A stretch of DNA of 64,000 bases, taken from contig NZ_LMCX01000001.1 in the NCBI RefSeq assembly GCF_001425665.1, positions 584,957 through 648,956 of the forward strand. The letters run 5' to 3'. Every line of letters begins with the position of its first letter. The stretch's first letter is position 1. This document shows, piece after piece, positions 29,045-37,093 of the stretch. A program made the translations under genes and the position numbers. The notes below the pieces were generated by a model. It made no database searches. It was not told the DNA's origin and saw only the letters and a list, made by a program, of their open reading frames with translations. The stretch comes from Yonghaparkia sp. Root332 (GTDB lineage Bacteria > Actinomycetota > Actinomycetes > Actinomycetales > Microbacteriaceae).

Positions 29045-30085
29045 GTGACGAACGTGATGAAGCAGACCGAGAGCGGCAGGCCGTTCGATGCGGGCTCCTT
29101 CGCCCGCGACACTCTCATCGGGGGCGCGGCCGGGTTCCTTGGCGGTGCGGCCGGGCCGGTTCTGGGCGCTGCGGTGCGCGGTGTGACGAGCACCGGTGCA
29201 GGTGCTGCGGCGATCGCGGCAACGCGCAGCTCGGTGCAGAACGCTCTCAGCCGCGCTCCGTCGTTCCGTCCGTCGGCGGCGCCCGTGCGGCCGACTGCCA
29301 TGGCTGGTGGTGGGTCGAAGCCGTCGGGCATGTCGTCGGCAGGTGCCTCCTGCCGGACCAACAGCTTCGTTCCGGGCACGTTGGTGCTGATGGGTGACGG
29401 TCAGGCCAAGCCGATTGAGGATGTCCGGCTCGGCGACACGGTGCTGGCTGCGGATCCTGAGACGGGTGAGTTCGGGTCGCGGCCGGTGACGGCGCTGATC
29501 GAGGGTACGGGTGTGAAGGAGCTCGTGACCGTCACGACCGAGCATGGGTCGGTGGTCGCCACGGCGGGGCATCCGTTCTGGAGCGAGTCGGATGCGGCGT
29601 GGGTGGACGCGGGAGACCTTGAGGTCGGGGATGCTGTGCTCGAGGCTGACGGTGGCACGAGTGTGGTGACTGCTCTGGCCGAGGTGGTGCAGCCGGCGAC
29701 GGTGCGGAACCTGACGGTGGCGGATCTCCACACGTACTTCGTGGTGGTGGGGGATGCGCCTACGCTGGTGCACAATTGCGGCGGTAGCGAAATTCCCTTT
29801 GGCCCGGCACCAGAAAAGGTGGCGAAAACCCTTGATCGCGTCGACTCCGTTGGGGCCCCGTTTCCTAACACCAGTGGGGGAAGGATCTGGCGAAATGATC
29901 GCTCGCAACTTCCAAATAGGACATCAGATGGGAATGCCGTGACATATCGTGAATGGGACGTAGACCCGCGAATCCCTGGCTTCTCGCGTAACGCTGACAG
30001 ACTAGTCACCGGATCAAACGGGTCGGCCTATTACACGAATGATCACTATGGTTCCTTCTTCATGATCCGTGGGTCGGCGAAATAA
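29045..30085 (+). CDS. Orphan polymorphic toxin: Hint domain fused to guanyl-specific ribonuclease
   Basis: A 346-residue toxin module. Residues 1-102 are Gly/Ala-rich pretoxin sequence with no signal peptide. Residues 103-245 form a Hint (hedgehog/intein) self-cleaving domain: first Cys103, AKPIEDVRLGDTVLA, TAGHPFW, LHTYFVV, and the terminal HNC (243-245). Residues 247-346 resemble RNase Sa/barnase: APFPNTSGGRIWRND, general base Glu303 in YREWDV, Arg319 in DRLVTG and acid His334 in TNDHYGSF. The N-terminal delivery part of an RHS-type protein is absent and the ribosome site is poor, so it may be a displaced C-terminal cassette. Base composition falls sharply after 29775. Confidence 0.85.
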   Translation: MTNVMKQTESGRPFDAGSFARDTLIGGAAGFLGGAAGPVLGAAVRGVTSTGAGAAAIAATRSSVQNALSRAPSFRPSAAPVRPTAMAGGGSKPSGMSSAGASCRTNSFVPGTLVLMGDGQAKPIEDVRLGDTVLAADPETGEFGSRPVTALIEGTGVKELVTVTTEHGSVVATAGHPFWSESDAAWVDAGDLEVGDAVLEADGGTSVVTALAEVVQPATVRNLTVADLHTYFVVVGDAPTLVHNCGGSEIPFGPAPEKVAKTLDRVDSVGAPFPNTSGGRIWRNDRSQLPNRTSDGNAVTYREWDVDPRIPGFSRNADRLVTGSNGSAYYTNDHYGSFFMIRGSAK

Positions 30086-30576
30086 TGAAGACTGCAAGTG
30101 GGGCTCACGAATTCACTCCAAGAGACATCGCGTTCCTAGACAATTCGATTCTGCATACTCAGCCTTTGATGCACCTGCTGCCACCCGATGAGGTTCGACT
30201 AGTGAGAGGTGCACAATGCAAAACCAGGGCAGGTCTCTTCAACGAGTTCTCCGCCGCATTGCAGTTCCCATGGTACTTCGGCCACAACTGGGACGCGTTC
30301 GATGAATGCCTGCACGACGTAGGTGAATGGATGATCGAGGCAAAGTCGCTCACTGTAGTCATTTCAGAGTCGTCGATGTTGCTTACTGATGAGGAGAGCG
30401 AAAGCGAGTTTCATGTTTTCACCCGCATCATGCGGCGAGTCGTTCGTTTCGATGCAGCAGAGTCTGAATGGCTTGGCCAAAACTTTGCGCACTTTGTCCC
30501 ATTGTCGCTCGTGCTAATCGAGAGTGCGGACAAAATCGAGGGTGTCTCGAACAGATGGACATCGTCAGGGCCTTGA
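30085..30576 (+). CDS. Barstar-like immunity protein
   Basis: The 163-residue protein carries the barstar signature FPWYFGHNWDAFDECL at about 61-76. Asp70 matches barnase-binding Asp35 of barstar, while Trp38 and Asp39 are replaced by Asp73 and Glu74. Barstar blocks RNases of the barnase/RNase Sa fold, exactly the toxin type encoded upstream. The ATG overlaps the toxin TAA by one base (TAATG), so the two are co-translated. Codon use is markedly AT-richer than the genome average, which points to recent acquisition together with the toxin domain. Confidence 0.85.
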   Translation: MKTASGAHEFTPRDIAFLDNSILHTQPLMHLLPPDEVRLVRGAQCKTRAGLFNEFSAALQFPWYFGHNWDAFDECLHDVGEWMIEAKSLTVVISESSMLLTDEESESEFHVFTRIMRRVVRFDAAESEWLGQNFAHFVPLSLVLIESADKIEGVSNRWTSSGP

Positions 30577-30703
30577 GTGTGATCAAAAATCCGCGAATTG
30601 TCGTGCACCCCTGGTTGTTGATGAAGCAGGAGCTGAGGTTTGACGCAATTCGCGTAACTCGCACATCGCTAGGGAACCACACGCCGATTAGTTGGGACCT
30701 GCC

Positions 30704-31081
30704 GTGACCGACAAGGGCTATGGCATTCCGGCGCTCCGCGACGTGTATCTCGAAGGCAGTTGGGTCTTGGGATTCACGATCCGGCCAGATTCCTTCACCA
30801 TGCGCGTGGAGTTCGTTCTCCTGCCAACACACCCGGCATATCGAAAACCGCAACATGGGGAGATGTACTCCTACCGCCGAGGCGATCTTTCGTTCGAACA
30901 CTTCGCGACTTTTGAGTGGAAACCTGCGGGCTTCCGGCCTGCAACGGACGCGAAGGGTGAGGTTGACTACGGATCGATTGATTTACTCCAGGCGGACCAC
31001 GAGGTTGTCCAAATCGAGGGTGACTTTGGTGTAATTCGCGTTATGGGAGGATCCGTTGCGATGAATCTGCTGGGTCCGTGA
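30704..31081 (+). CDS. Hypothetical protein in toxin-immunity island
   Basis: A 125-residue protein starting at GTG 30704 (a TTG at 30692 is possible). No family is assigned. It reads DVYLEGSWVLGF, then a beta-rich stretch with HPAYRKPQHGEMYSYRRGDLSFE. It looks like a soluble single-domain beta protein, as many immunity proteins do. It follows the barstar-like gene after 127 nt; that gap (30577-30703) holds no gene I can support. Composition is AT-rich like its neighbours. Confidence 0.65.
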   Translation: MTDKGYGIPALRDVYLEGSWVLGFTIRPDSFTMRVEFVLLPTHPAYRKPQHGEMYSYRRGDLSFEHFATFEWKPAGFRPATDAKGEVDYGSIDLLQADHEVVQIEGDFGVIRVMGGSVAMNLLGP

Positions 31082-31171
31082 GCCGAATCGGCCGATCTGC
31101 CCGGCTTGTATCTCCTTTCTCGAAGAGGCGGGCGCAACGATCACGCGTCCGACGAGAGCGTGGTGGTTCTG

Positions 31172-31768
31172 GTGAGTCACCGCGCATATGACGAGCAATC
31201 CGTGCTTGATCGGCTCGCTCGGCTAGAGCGTCGTTCAAGGACTGCATTTGCGGCATCTTGTGCGCAGCGCTTGCTGCCGCTGTTCGAGCGCTACGCGCAG
31301 TCAACGGGCGACCCGGGGCTGGGCGCGCGGCTGGGGAACGTCGTGGCAGCGGCGTGGGATGTCGCCTCCGGTTCGGGTGCTGACGTAAGTGCGCTCCAAG
31401 CCGAGGCGGAGGCGATGGTGCCCTCACACCGCGACGGCTGGACCTTTGAGATGGGCTATGGACAAAACGCGGCCGCTGCTGCCGCATACGCCATCAGGAC
31501 ATGGCTGACCGACGACGCGCAGGAGGCGGCGTGGGCGGCGCGACAGGTCTACGAGCTAGCTGACTATGCCGTGTTACACGGCAGCTCGGAACTTGACCTG
31601 AACGAACCCGGAGCGGAGTCGCAGATTCTGGCATCGGAGATCGTCCAGGGGGTGCTCGAGGCACTTGCTCAGTCTCTGGACGCCGTAGAGGCGGGCCCAC
31701 CGACCTGGGACGAACTGCAGGAGACAGCGGCGGCGCAGGGCCGGGCCTGGGCTGACGCGATGCCCTGA
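31172..31768 (+). CDS. DUF416-like protein, candidate immunity protein
   Basis: A 198-residue soluble helical protein from GTG 31172 (M-SHRAYDEQSVLDRL); the open frame goes back to a TTG at 31106. The pattern LARLERRSRTAFAASCAQRLLPLFERY, the central WDVASG and AAYAIRTWLTDDAQEAAWAARQVYE resemble DUF416 (E. coli YjaG). DUF416-like genes occur beside polymorphic toxins, so an immunity role is plausible but inferred. Composition is closer to the genome average than the two preceding genes. Bases 31769-31988 after it hold no supported gene. Confidence 0.65.
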   Translation: MSHRAYDEQSVLDRLARLERRSRTAFAASCAQRLLPLFERYAQSTGDPGLGARLGNVVAAAWDVASGSGADVSALQAEAEAMVPSHRDGWTFEMGYGQNAAAAAAYAIRTWLTDDAQEAAWAARQVYELADYAVLHGSSELDLNEPGAESQILASEIVQGVLEALAQSLDAVEAGPPTWDELQETAAAQGRAWADAMP

Positions 31769-31988
31769 ACCCCGTCATTTCTCCGCTGTCGCTGGCGAGG
31801 ACCTTGAGTCTGGTTTGGGTGACGAGGGGCGTCGATGATGCTGATGACTCGGGTGAAGTCTTCTTTTGAACGAGTTGGGCAACGAATACTTGTTTGGGGG
31901 ATGACTTCCCCGATAACGCGGGAATAGGACATCGGGCGTACCGCTAGAGGTCACGTGTCACGCGGTTCATGGGGTTTCTTGAACACCC

Positions 31989-32074
31989 CACGCGGCCCTC
32001 TCTCCTCGAGAGGTTCGGTGCGCGGATGAACGGCCCCGGTCTTCGGATCGGGGCCGTTTCGCGTTTCCGGGGTC
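31989..32074 (+). repeat. 86-nt direct repeat, right copy, closing the island
   Basis: Second copy of 28811-28896, 84 of 86 bases identical, but without a tRNA in front: homology begins exactly at the CA that ends tRNA-Leu. Here the hairpin CGGCCCCG/CGGGGCCG is perfect. The following bases 32075-32284 carry a diverged continuation of the duplication (32137-32166) and no gene. Confidence 0.9.
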
Positions 32075-32284
32075 CGCGTTCGGCGTCGGGCACCCGATCC
32101 GGGCCCAACGGACCCACCGAGCTGGGGCGCGCTGCTGGCACTGCAGATGTTGAGGAGCGTCGCAATTGGCCTCAGTTTCTACCTGCGTTGGCGGCTCGGT
32201 CGCCCGTCGTCCACCGGCGGGTGTGGACGCCGAGGGAAGCTCTCGAGATAGTGGTCACCAATGAACGCAGCGGAGGGGTCGTCG

Positions 32285-32755
32285 GTGAAGAGCACGTTGA
32301 AGAGGCGGACGCGCGACTGTTCACCGACCGCGCGAGAAGGGTCCTCGCCATGGCTGCGCGCTTCTGTCCTGGTGCTGGCTGTCCATGCCTCTGCCCGCGC
32401 GATTGCGCTGACGGTTGATCTGGCGAGCGCTGAGGACAGACCGCAAAGCCAATGGGTAGGCGGCGTCACTGTGGCCCTGATGATGGTGACGATCATCATG
32501 TGCGTGCACGGCGCGGTCATCTACGCGCTCGTCCACGGCGTCCGAGGCGGACGCGCCGGAGCGTCCGCGCTCGCCATCGTCACGCTGCTCGGCGCGGTGA
32601 GTGCTGGCTCGATCCCGTCCGCGCTCGTCGCGCTCGCACTTGGGGTCGCGACACTCTGGGCGGTGTGGCTCGAGTCCGGCGCGGCGCGACACGACCGCGG
32701 CATCGGAGTGGCCGATCCCGTAACGCGGTCACACAGCCCCGGGCAGCGCCCGTAG
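32285..32755 (+). CDS. Hypothetical multi-pass membrane protein
   Basis: A 156-residue protein with no recognised family. GTG at 32285 is chosen because GGAGGGG at 32272-32278 lies six bases ahead; an ATG at 32261 has no such site. About three to four hydrophobic segments lie between residues 23 and 132, with charged ends. It begins 210 nt after the right island repeat and precedes yaeQ, so it is probably chromosomal backbone rather than island cargo. Confidence 0.65.
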   Translation: MKSTLKRRTRDCSPTAREGSSPWLRASVLVLAVHASARAIALTVDLASAEDRPQSQWVGGVTVALMMVTIIMCVHGAVIYALVHGVRGGRAGASALAIVTLLGAVSAGSIPSALVALALGVATLWAVWLESGAARHDRGIGVADPVTRSHSPGQRP

Positions 32756-32766
32756 GCTCGAGCACC

Positions 32767-33306
32767 ATGGCTACCGGCGCAGTGATGCACACGTTCACGG
32801 GGTCGCTCGCCGACGTCGACCGGGGCGTCTACGAGGAGCTCTCGCTGCGGGTGGCGCGGCACCCGTCGGAGACCGACTCCTACATGCTCGTGCGCGTGCT
32901 GGCCTTCTGCCTCGAATGGGATGAGGGCGCTCAGTTCAGCGAGGGCGTCTCGGCGGTCGACGAGCCCGCGGTGGTCATCCGCGACCGCACCGGACGGCTG
33001 ACGGGCTGGATCGAGGTCGGCGCACCCGACGCCGATCGGCTCCACCGCGGGAGCAAGCTCGCCGAGCGCACGGCGATCTACACGCACCGCGACCCCGCGA
33101 AGGTGCTCGCGCTGTGGGCGGGCAAGAAGATCCACGAGTCCGAGCGCATCAGCCTCTACAGCTTCGACCCCGGTTTCATCGACGACGCGACGGGCGCGCT
33201 CGAGCGCCGCAACACCCTCACGGTGTCGGTCACCGAGCAGCAGCTCTACCTCGATCTGAACGGGTCGACGTTCAGCACGGTGATCCACGAGCATCCGCTC
33301 GCCTGA
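32767..33306 (+). CDS. yaeQ: YaeQ family protein
   Basis: The 179-residue protein matches the YaeQ family throughout: SLADVDRGVYEELSLRVARHPSETDSYM near the start, FSEGVSAVDEPAVV, WIEVGAPDADRLHRGSKLAERTAIYTHR, and a beta-rich end. YaeQ has a restriction-nuclease-like (PD-(D/E)XK) fold; its role is poorly known. A TAGGCT hexamer at 32753-32758 ends eight bases before the ATG, suggesting a leaderless message. Confidence 0.9.
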   Translation: MATGAVMHTFTGSLADVDRGVYEELSLRVARHPSETDSYMLVRVLAFCLEWDEGAQFSEGVSAVDEPAVVIRDRTGRLTGWIEVGAPDADRLHRGSKLAERTAIYTHRDPAKVLALWAGKKIHESERISLYSFDPGFIDDATGALERRNTLTVSVTEQQLYLDLNGSTFSTVIHEHPLA

Positions 33307-33330
33307 CGCGGTTTCTGGTTCAGTGGTCGC

Positions 33331-33765
33331 ATGGATGTCCGCGAACTGTCCGATGACGACTGCCGCCTCGCTCATGCGGCGATGCGCGAGCTGCGGCCGC
33401 AGGTCGGCGACGAGGCCTCGTTCGTCGAGCGCGTGCGGAGCCAGTTCGCGCAGGGCTACCGGCTGATCGGCGCGTTCGACGGCGAGCACGAGCACGCCGT
33501 GTCGGTCGCGGGGTTCCGCATCGACGAGAAGCTCGCGTGGGGGCGGCACGTCTACATCGACGACCTGTCGACGCTGCCCGAGGGGCGCGGTCGCGGTGCG
33601 GCCACGGCGCTGCTGCGGCGGATCGACGCGCTCGCGGCGGCGGAGGGCATCGTCGAGGTGCACCTCGACTCGGGCGTGCAGCCCGAGCGGCAGGCCGCGC
33701 ACCGCCTCTACTTCAGTGAGGGTTACCGCATCAGCTCGTACCACTTCCAGAAATCGCTGCCGTGA
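33331..33765 (+). CDS. GNAT family N-acetyltransferase
   Basis: The 144-residue GNAT enzyme should transfer an acetyl group from acetyl-CoA to an unknown amine. Motif A is clear: VYIDDLSTLPEGRGRGAATALL near 72-92, with the pyrophosphate-binding R-G-x-G-x-A, followed by HRLYFSEGYRISSYHF typical of the C-terminal arm. Its TGA overlaps the GTG of the following exporter gene. Confidence 0.9.
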   Translation: MDVRELSDDDCRLAHAAMRELRPQVGDEASFVERVRSQFAQGYRLIGAFDGEHEHAVSVAGFRIDEKLAWGRHVYIDDLSTLPEGRGRGAATALLRRIDALAAAEGIVEVHLDSGVQPERQAAHRLYFSEGYRISSYHFQKSLP

Positions 33766-34661
33766 CGCGCGCGGCGCGCGTGCCCCCGTGGAGCTACGCG
33801 GTGCTCGCCATGCTCTCGGTGCAGCTCGGCTCGGCGCTCTCGGTCGGGCTCATCGACGAGGTGGGCGCGGCGGGCACGGCGTGGCTGCGGCTGAGCATGG
33901 GGGCGATCGTGTTCCTCCTCATCGCGCGGCCGCGGCTGTCGGCGATCCGTCGCGCCGACGTGCTGCCGCTGCTGGCACTGGGGGTCGCCACCGGTCTCAT
34001 GACCGTGTTCTTCCTTGCGGCGCTCGAGCGCATCCCCCTCGGAACGGCGGTGGCGATCGAGTTCCTCGGCCCGCTCACCGTCGCGGCCGTGCGCAGCGGC
34101 GGTCGTCGCGCGCTCGTGTGGCCGATCGTCGCGTTCGTCGGCGTCGTGCTGCTGACCGAGCCGTGGCTCGGCGAGATCGACCTGCTCGGCGTGGGCTTCG
34201 CGGCGCTCGCCGGCATCGGCTGGGGCACGTACATCCTCTACACGCAGCGCATCGGCGACCGGTTCGACGGCATCCAGGGGCTCGCGCTCACGATTCCGGT
34301 GGCGGCGCTCGCCGCAGCCGTCGTCGGGGTTCCGCAGGCGTGGGGTCAGATCGACGGCACAGTGCTGCTCATCGCTCTCGGGCTCGCGGTGCTGCTGCCG
34401 GTGCTGCCGTTCGCGCTCGAGATGCTCGCCCTGCGGCGCATGACCCACACGGCGTTCGGCACGCTCATGTCGGTCGAGCCCGCGATCGGACTCATCCTCG
34501 GCCTGCTGATCCTCGCCCAGTCGCCGTCGATCGTGCAGCTCGTCGGCATTGCGATCGTTGTCACGGCGGGCGCGGCGGCCCAGCGCGGCGGTCGCCGAGA
34601 GGCAGCGGATGCTCGGCGCGAGCCGAGCGACGGGGATCAGCTGCCCGAGCTCATCGGCTGA
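33762..34661 (+). CDS. EamA/DMT-superfamily exporter (RhtA-like)
   Basis: The 299-residue protein has ten predicted transmembrane helices in two EamA repeats. Features such as SVQLGSALSVGLIDEVGAAGTAWLRL and LERIPLGTAVAIEFLGPLTVA are typical of the RhtA-like threonine/homoserine exporter branch. Substrate is inferred only. GTG start overlapping the GNAT stop; its 3' end overlaps the converging blh gene by 25 nt. Confidence 0.9.
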   Translation: MTRAARVPPWSYAVLAMLSVQLGSALSVGLIDEVGAAGTAWLRLSMGAIVFLLIARPRLSAIRRADVLPLLALGVATGLMTVFFLAALERIPLGTAVAIEFLGPLTVAAVRSGGRRALVWPIVAFVGVVLLTEPWLGEIDLLGVGFAALAGIGWGTYILYTQRIGDRFDGIQGLALTIPVAALAAAVVGVPQAWGQIDGTVLLIALGLAVLLPVLPFALEMLALRRMTHTAFGTLMSVEPAIGLILGLLILAQSPSIVQLVGIAIVVTAGAAAQRGGRREAADARREPSDGDQLPELIG

Positions 34662-35590
34662 GGGGCGCGTTCCGGCTCGCTGGCGTCGGCGGCGTCGGTT
34701 GCGGCGGCCGCGGCTGCGCGCCGCAGCGCCCGGTCGCCGAGCGCGATGAGCGCCATGTGCGGCACGGTGAGCGCGGCGAGGCCGATGAAGACGACGCGGA
34801 GCAGCTGGTCGTCGAGGCTCGCGGTTCCGGCGGTCGCGGTGAGGAAGAGCGCCGCGGCCGCGAGCGGGATGACCGTGTACGCGACGACGACGAGCGCCGT
34901 CAGGCGGCGGGGCTGCGCGCGCTCTTCGACGAAGCCCTCACGTAAGTGGCGGGCGCTGTGCAGCGTGCAGAAGTAGACGATGAAGAACACCAGGGGCGGC
35001 GTCGTGAGGGCGAGCAGCGCGACGAGTCCGAGCTCGACGGCCTCGTGCGGGGCGCGGCGGGCCGCGAGAACCGCGAGCCCGAGCAGCAGGACGAGCAGCG
35101 GCAGTCCGATCGCGGCCTGCGCCGCGGCGACCGAGCGGGCGCCCTCTCCCGCAAGGGTCGCGTAAAGGCCGGCCACCGCATCCTCATCGCGGAAAGCGGG
35201 GAGCGAGAGCAGCGCCGCTCCCGCGAGCGACCGCAGCCAGGGGGAGCGCTCGCGCATCCAGTCGCCGCCGAAGTGCACGGCCGACACGACGAGGAACAGC
35301 ACGAGACTCGGCAGGGGCGCGACGAGCCACAGGCCGATGACGGCGACCGCCGCGGCCGTGTAGACGAGGTTGAACACGCCGAAGCCGACGGGCCCGCGCC
35401 ACAGGCCGAGGCGGCGGGCGACGAGCGGGTCGAGGGCTCCGTGCGGTATGCCGAGCAGCGCTGCGAGGATCGCGATCGCGGCGATCTGCACGACGAGCGG
35501 CGGCTCGGGATCGGCGAGGAGGAACGCGAGGACCGTCGCGACAGCGACGCCGGTGAAGAGGTAGGTCTCGAGCGGCGGGCGGCGCATCAC
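34637..35590 (-). CDS. blh: Brp/Blh family beta-carotene 15,15'-dioxygenase
   Basis: Blh cleaves beta-carotene centrally to two retinal molecules. The 317-residue integral membrane protein has about eight helices with the family's iron-binding histidines in context: GIPHGALDP (His50), AVHFGGDW (His106), FCTLHSARHL near 215-222 and VPHMAL near 275. It is coupled to the lycopene cyclase gene by a 4-nt overlap, which strongly supports a carotene-to-retinal pathway. No opsin gene is present in the window. The last 30 residues are a low-complexity Ala/Asp tail. Confidence 0.88.
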   Translation of the reverse strand: MMRRPPLETYLFTGVAVATVLAFLLADPEPPLVVQIAAIAILAALLGIPHGALDPLVARRLGLWRGPVGFGVFNLVYTAAAVAVIGLWLVAPLPSLVLFLVVSAVHFGGDWMRERSPWLRSLAGAALLSLPAFRDEDAVAGLYATLAGEGARSVAAAQAAIGLPLLVLLLGLAVLAARRAPHEAVELGLVALLALTTPPLVFFIVYFCTLHSARHLREGFVEERAQPRRLTALVVVAYTVIPLAAAALFLTATAGTASLDDQLLRVVFIGLAALTVPHMALIALGDRALRRAAAAAATDAADASEPERAPQPMSSGS

Positions 35591-36960
35591 GCGACCTGGT
35601 CGGCCGTCTCGGGCTGGGGTTGCGGCTCGCGCTGCGGCGCGGGTGCGCGGCGCACGGGGGGGAGCGCCCGCACGAGGTCGGGGCGCCGCGCCGAGCTCGT
35701 GGCGAGCGCGCGCGAGCGGTCGGGCAGCTGCGCGAGGAACGGCAGCAGCGGCAGGCTCGCGATGATCGCGAGCAGGTCGCTCAGTCGCGCGCGGTCGGTG
35801 AGGAAGCGCAACAGGCGAGCGGGCGCGACACCGCGCGCCATCGCCGCGAAGTAGTCGGCCGTGCGCTCGGGGTGCGCGCGCAGCGCCTGGAGGAAGATGC
35901 GGTCCATCTGGCGGCGGATGAACGGCTCGGGCGGGTGGCCGATCGGCGCCTCGCCGCGCGCGAGGCGGTCGGCGCAGTCGCGGGCCCAGGCCTGGATGCG
36001 CGCGAACCCGTAGCCGGAGGCGTCGCGGAGCGCGCCGCCCGCGGCACCGGCGACGACGACGCCGGGGACGCTCGGTGTCGCGTCAGCCGACGGGCTCGGC
36101 ACGCGCCCCATCGGCAGCACGCCGGCCTCCTCGCGGAGGACGCGCACGTGCGGCGCCCCGAGAGGCGCGCCGAGCGCGGCGAGAGCGGCGTCGCGCCCCG
36201 CCCGCACCTCGGAGGCGCGGAGCGGCGAGGGCGAGAAGCGCGTCCACTCGACGAGCGCGGTGGAGTCAGACAGCGGCAGCACGTAGACGAAACCGAGCCC
36301 GTCGGCGTCGGCGCGCATCCCGGTCATGAGGCCCGCGGCGCCGGGGGCGATGCCGAGCGCGGCGAGGTCGAGGGAGCCGCCGTGGTCGACCTCGGCCCCC
36401 GAGAAGCACTGGAAGAGCATCGCCGCCGTGCGGCGCGGGCGCGTGTCGACAACCCAGCGGGCGGTGAGGTCGCCGGCCGACGTGCTGACGATGACGCCCT
36501 CGCCGGCCGGCCGCGAGATCGAGGGGTGTAGCGCGCGCACCTCGCCCGCCGCGACGCCGAGCCGCAGCTCGACGCGGTCGCTCGCCTCGATGAGCGCGCG
36601 AGCGTGAGCGTAGAAGTCGGCGCCGCGCACGTACTGGTAGGTCTCACCGTCGACGTGGTGCGCGACGCCCGGGCCGCCCTCGGCCTGGTACGTCCAGTCG
36701 CGCCACTCGTGCGCGACGATCGGGCGCAGGTCGTGTGCGTCGTCGGCCCAGAAGCACCACGAGCGGTCGTCGGAGTAGTCGGTGCGGACATCCACCGCGA
36801 TCACCCGCAGCCCCGAGTCGCCCTCCGCGAGCCGCGCCGCGAGCGCGAGCCCCGCGCAGCCCGCGCCGAGGATCACGAGGTCGGCGTCGTACGCGCGCGT
36901 GCGAGGCAATCCGGGCTCCGTCGCTCGAAGAGAAACGGCACCCGGGGCTGGTGCCGACAT
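35587..36960 (-). CDS. crtY: Lycopene beta-cyclase, CrtY type
   Basis: CrtY forms the beta-ionone rings of beta-carotene from lycopene. The 457-residue flavoprotein has the dinucleotide-binding ILGAGCAGLALAARL near 31, DDRSWCFW (the lycopene cyclase signature), a central FVYVLPLSDSTALVEWT and the ending FLQALRAHPERTADYF. The ATG at 36960 is chosen; the frame extends to 37350 but would run through the divergent promoter and chaperone gene. No clear ribosome site, so the message may be leaderless. It precedes blh in the same operon. Confidence 0.9.
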   Translation of the reverse strand: MSAPAPGAVSLRATEPGLPRTRAYDADLVILGAGCAGLALAARLAEGDSGLRVIAVDVRTDYSDDRSWCFWADDAHDLRPIVAHEWRDWTYQAEGGPGVAHHVDGETYQYVRGADFYAHARALIEASDRVELRLGVAAGEVRALHPSISRPAGEGVIVSTSAGDLTARWVVDTRPRRTAAMLFQCFSGAEVDHGGSLDLAALGIAPGAAGLMTGMRADADGLGFVYVLPLSDSTALVEWTRFSPSPLRASEVRAGRDAALAALGAPLGAPHVRVLREEAGVLPMGRVPSPSADATPSVPGVVVAGAAGGALRDASGYGFARIQAWARDCADRLARGEAPIGHPPEPFIRRQMDRIFLQALRAHPERTADYFAAMARGVAPARLLRFLTDRARLSDLLAIIASLPLLPFLAQLPDRSRALATSSARRPDLVRALPPVRRAPAPQREPQPQPETADQVA

Positions 36961-37062
36961 CGCGACGCTAAGCACGCTTGCTGGATGCTCGCCGCGGGTT
37001 CGATGCCGATTGACTGACCGTCTGCTCCCGGTTCGGCGGGTCGCCCGTCCGAGCGGCTTCAC

Positions 37063-37079
37063 GTACCCCCGTGGGGTAT
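37063..37079. promoter_or_regulatory. CsoR-type copper operator upstream of the chaperone gene
   Basis: GTACCCCCGTGGGGTAT contains inverted TACCCC and GGGGTA arms around CGT, the classic CsoR-type operator. It lies 15 nt before the ATG at 37094. A near copy occurs at 37530-37546. Confidence 0.75.
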
Positions 37080-37093
37080 GCGACACTGGTCGT

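Noticed and set aside
30555..30707. Possible small gene between the barstar-like and unknown island genes
   Set aside because: It would overlap the barstar gene end and lacks a ribosome site; the sequence has no clear coding signature.
28897..31988. Prophage or integrative element with its own integrase
   Set aside because: No integrase, phage structural gene or conjugation gene is visible; only the flanking repeats and cargo support mobility.
32285..32755. Opsin partner for the retinal-forming genes
   Set aside because: The protein has only three to four hydrophobic segments and no retinal-binding Lys motif, and is far too short for a seven-helix opsin.
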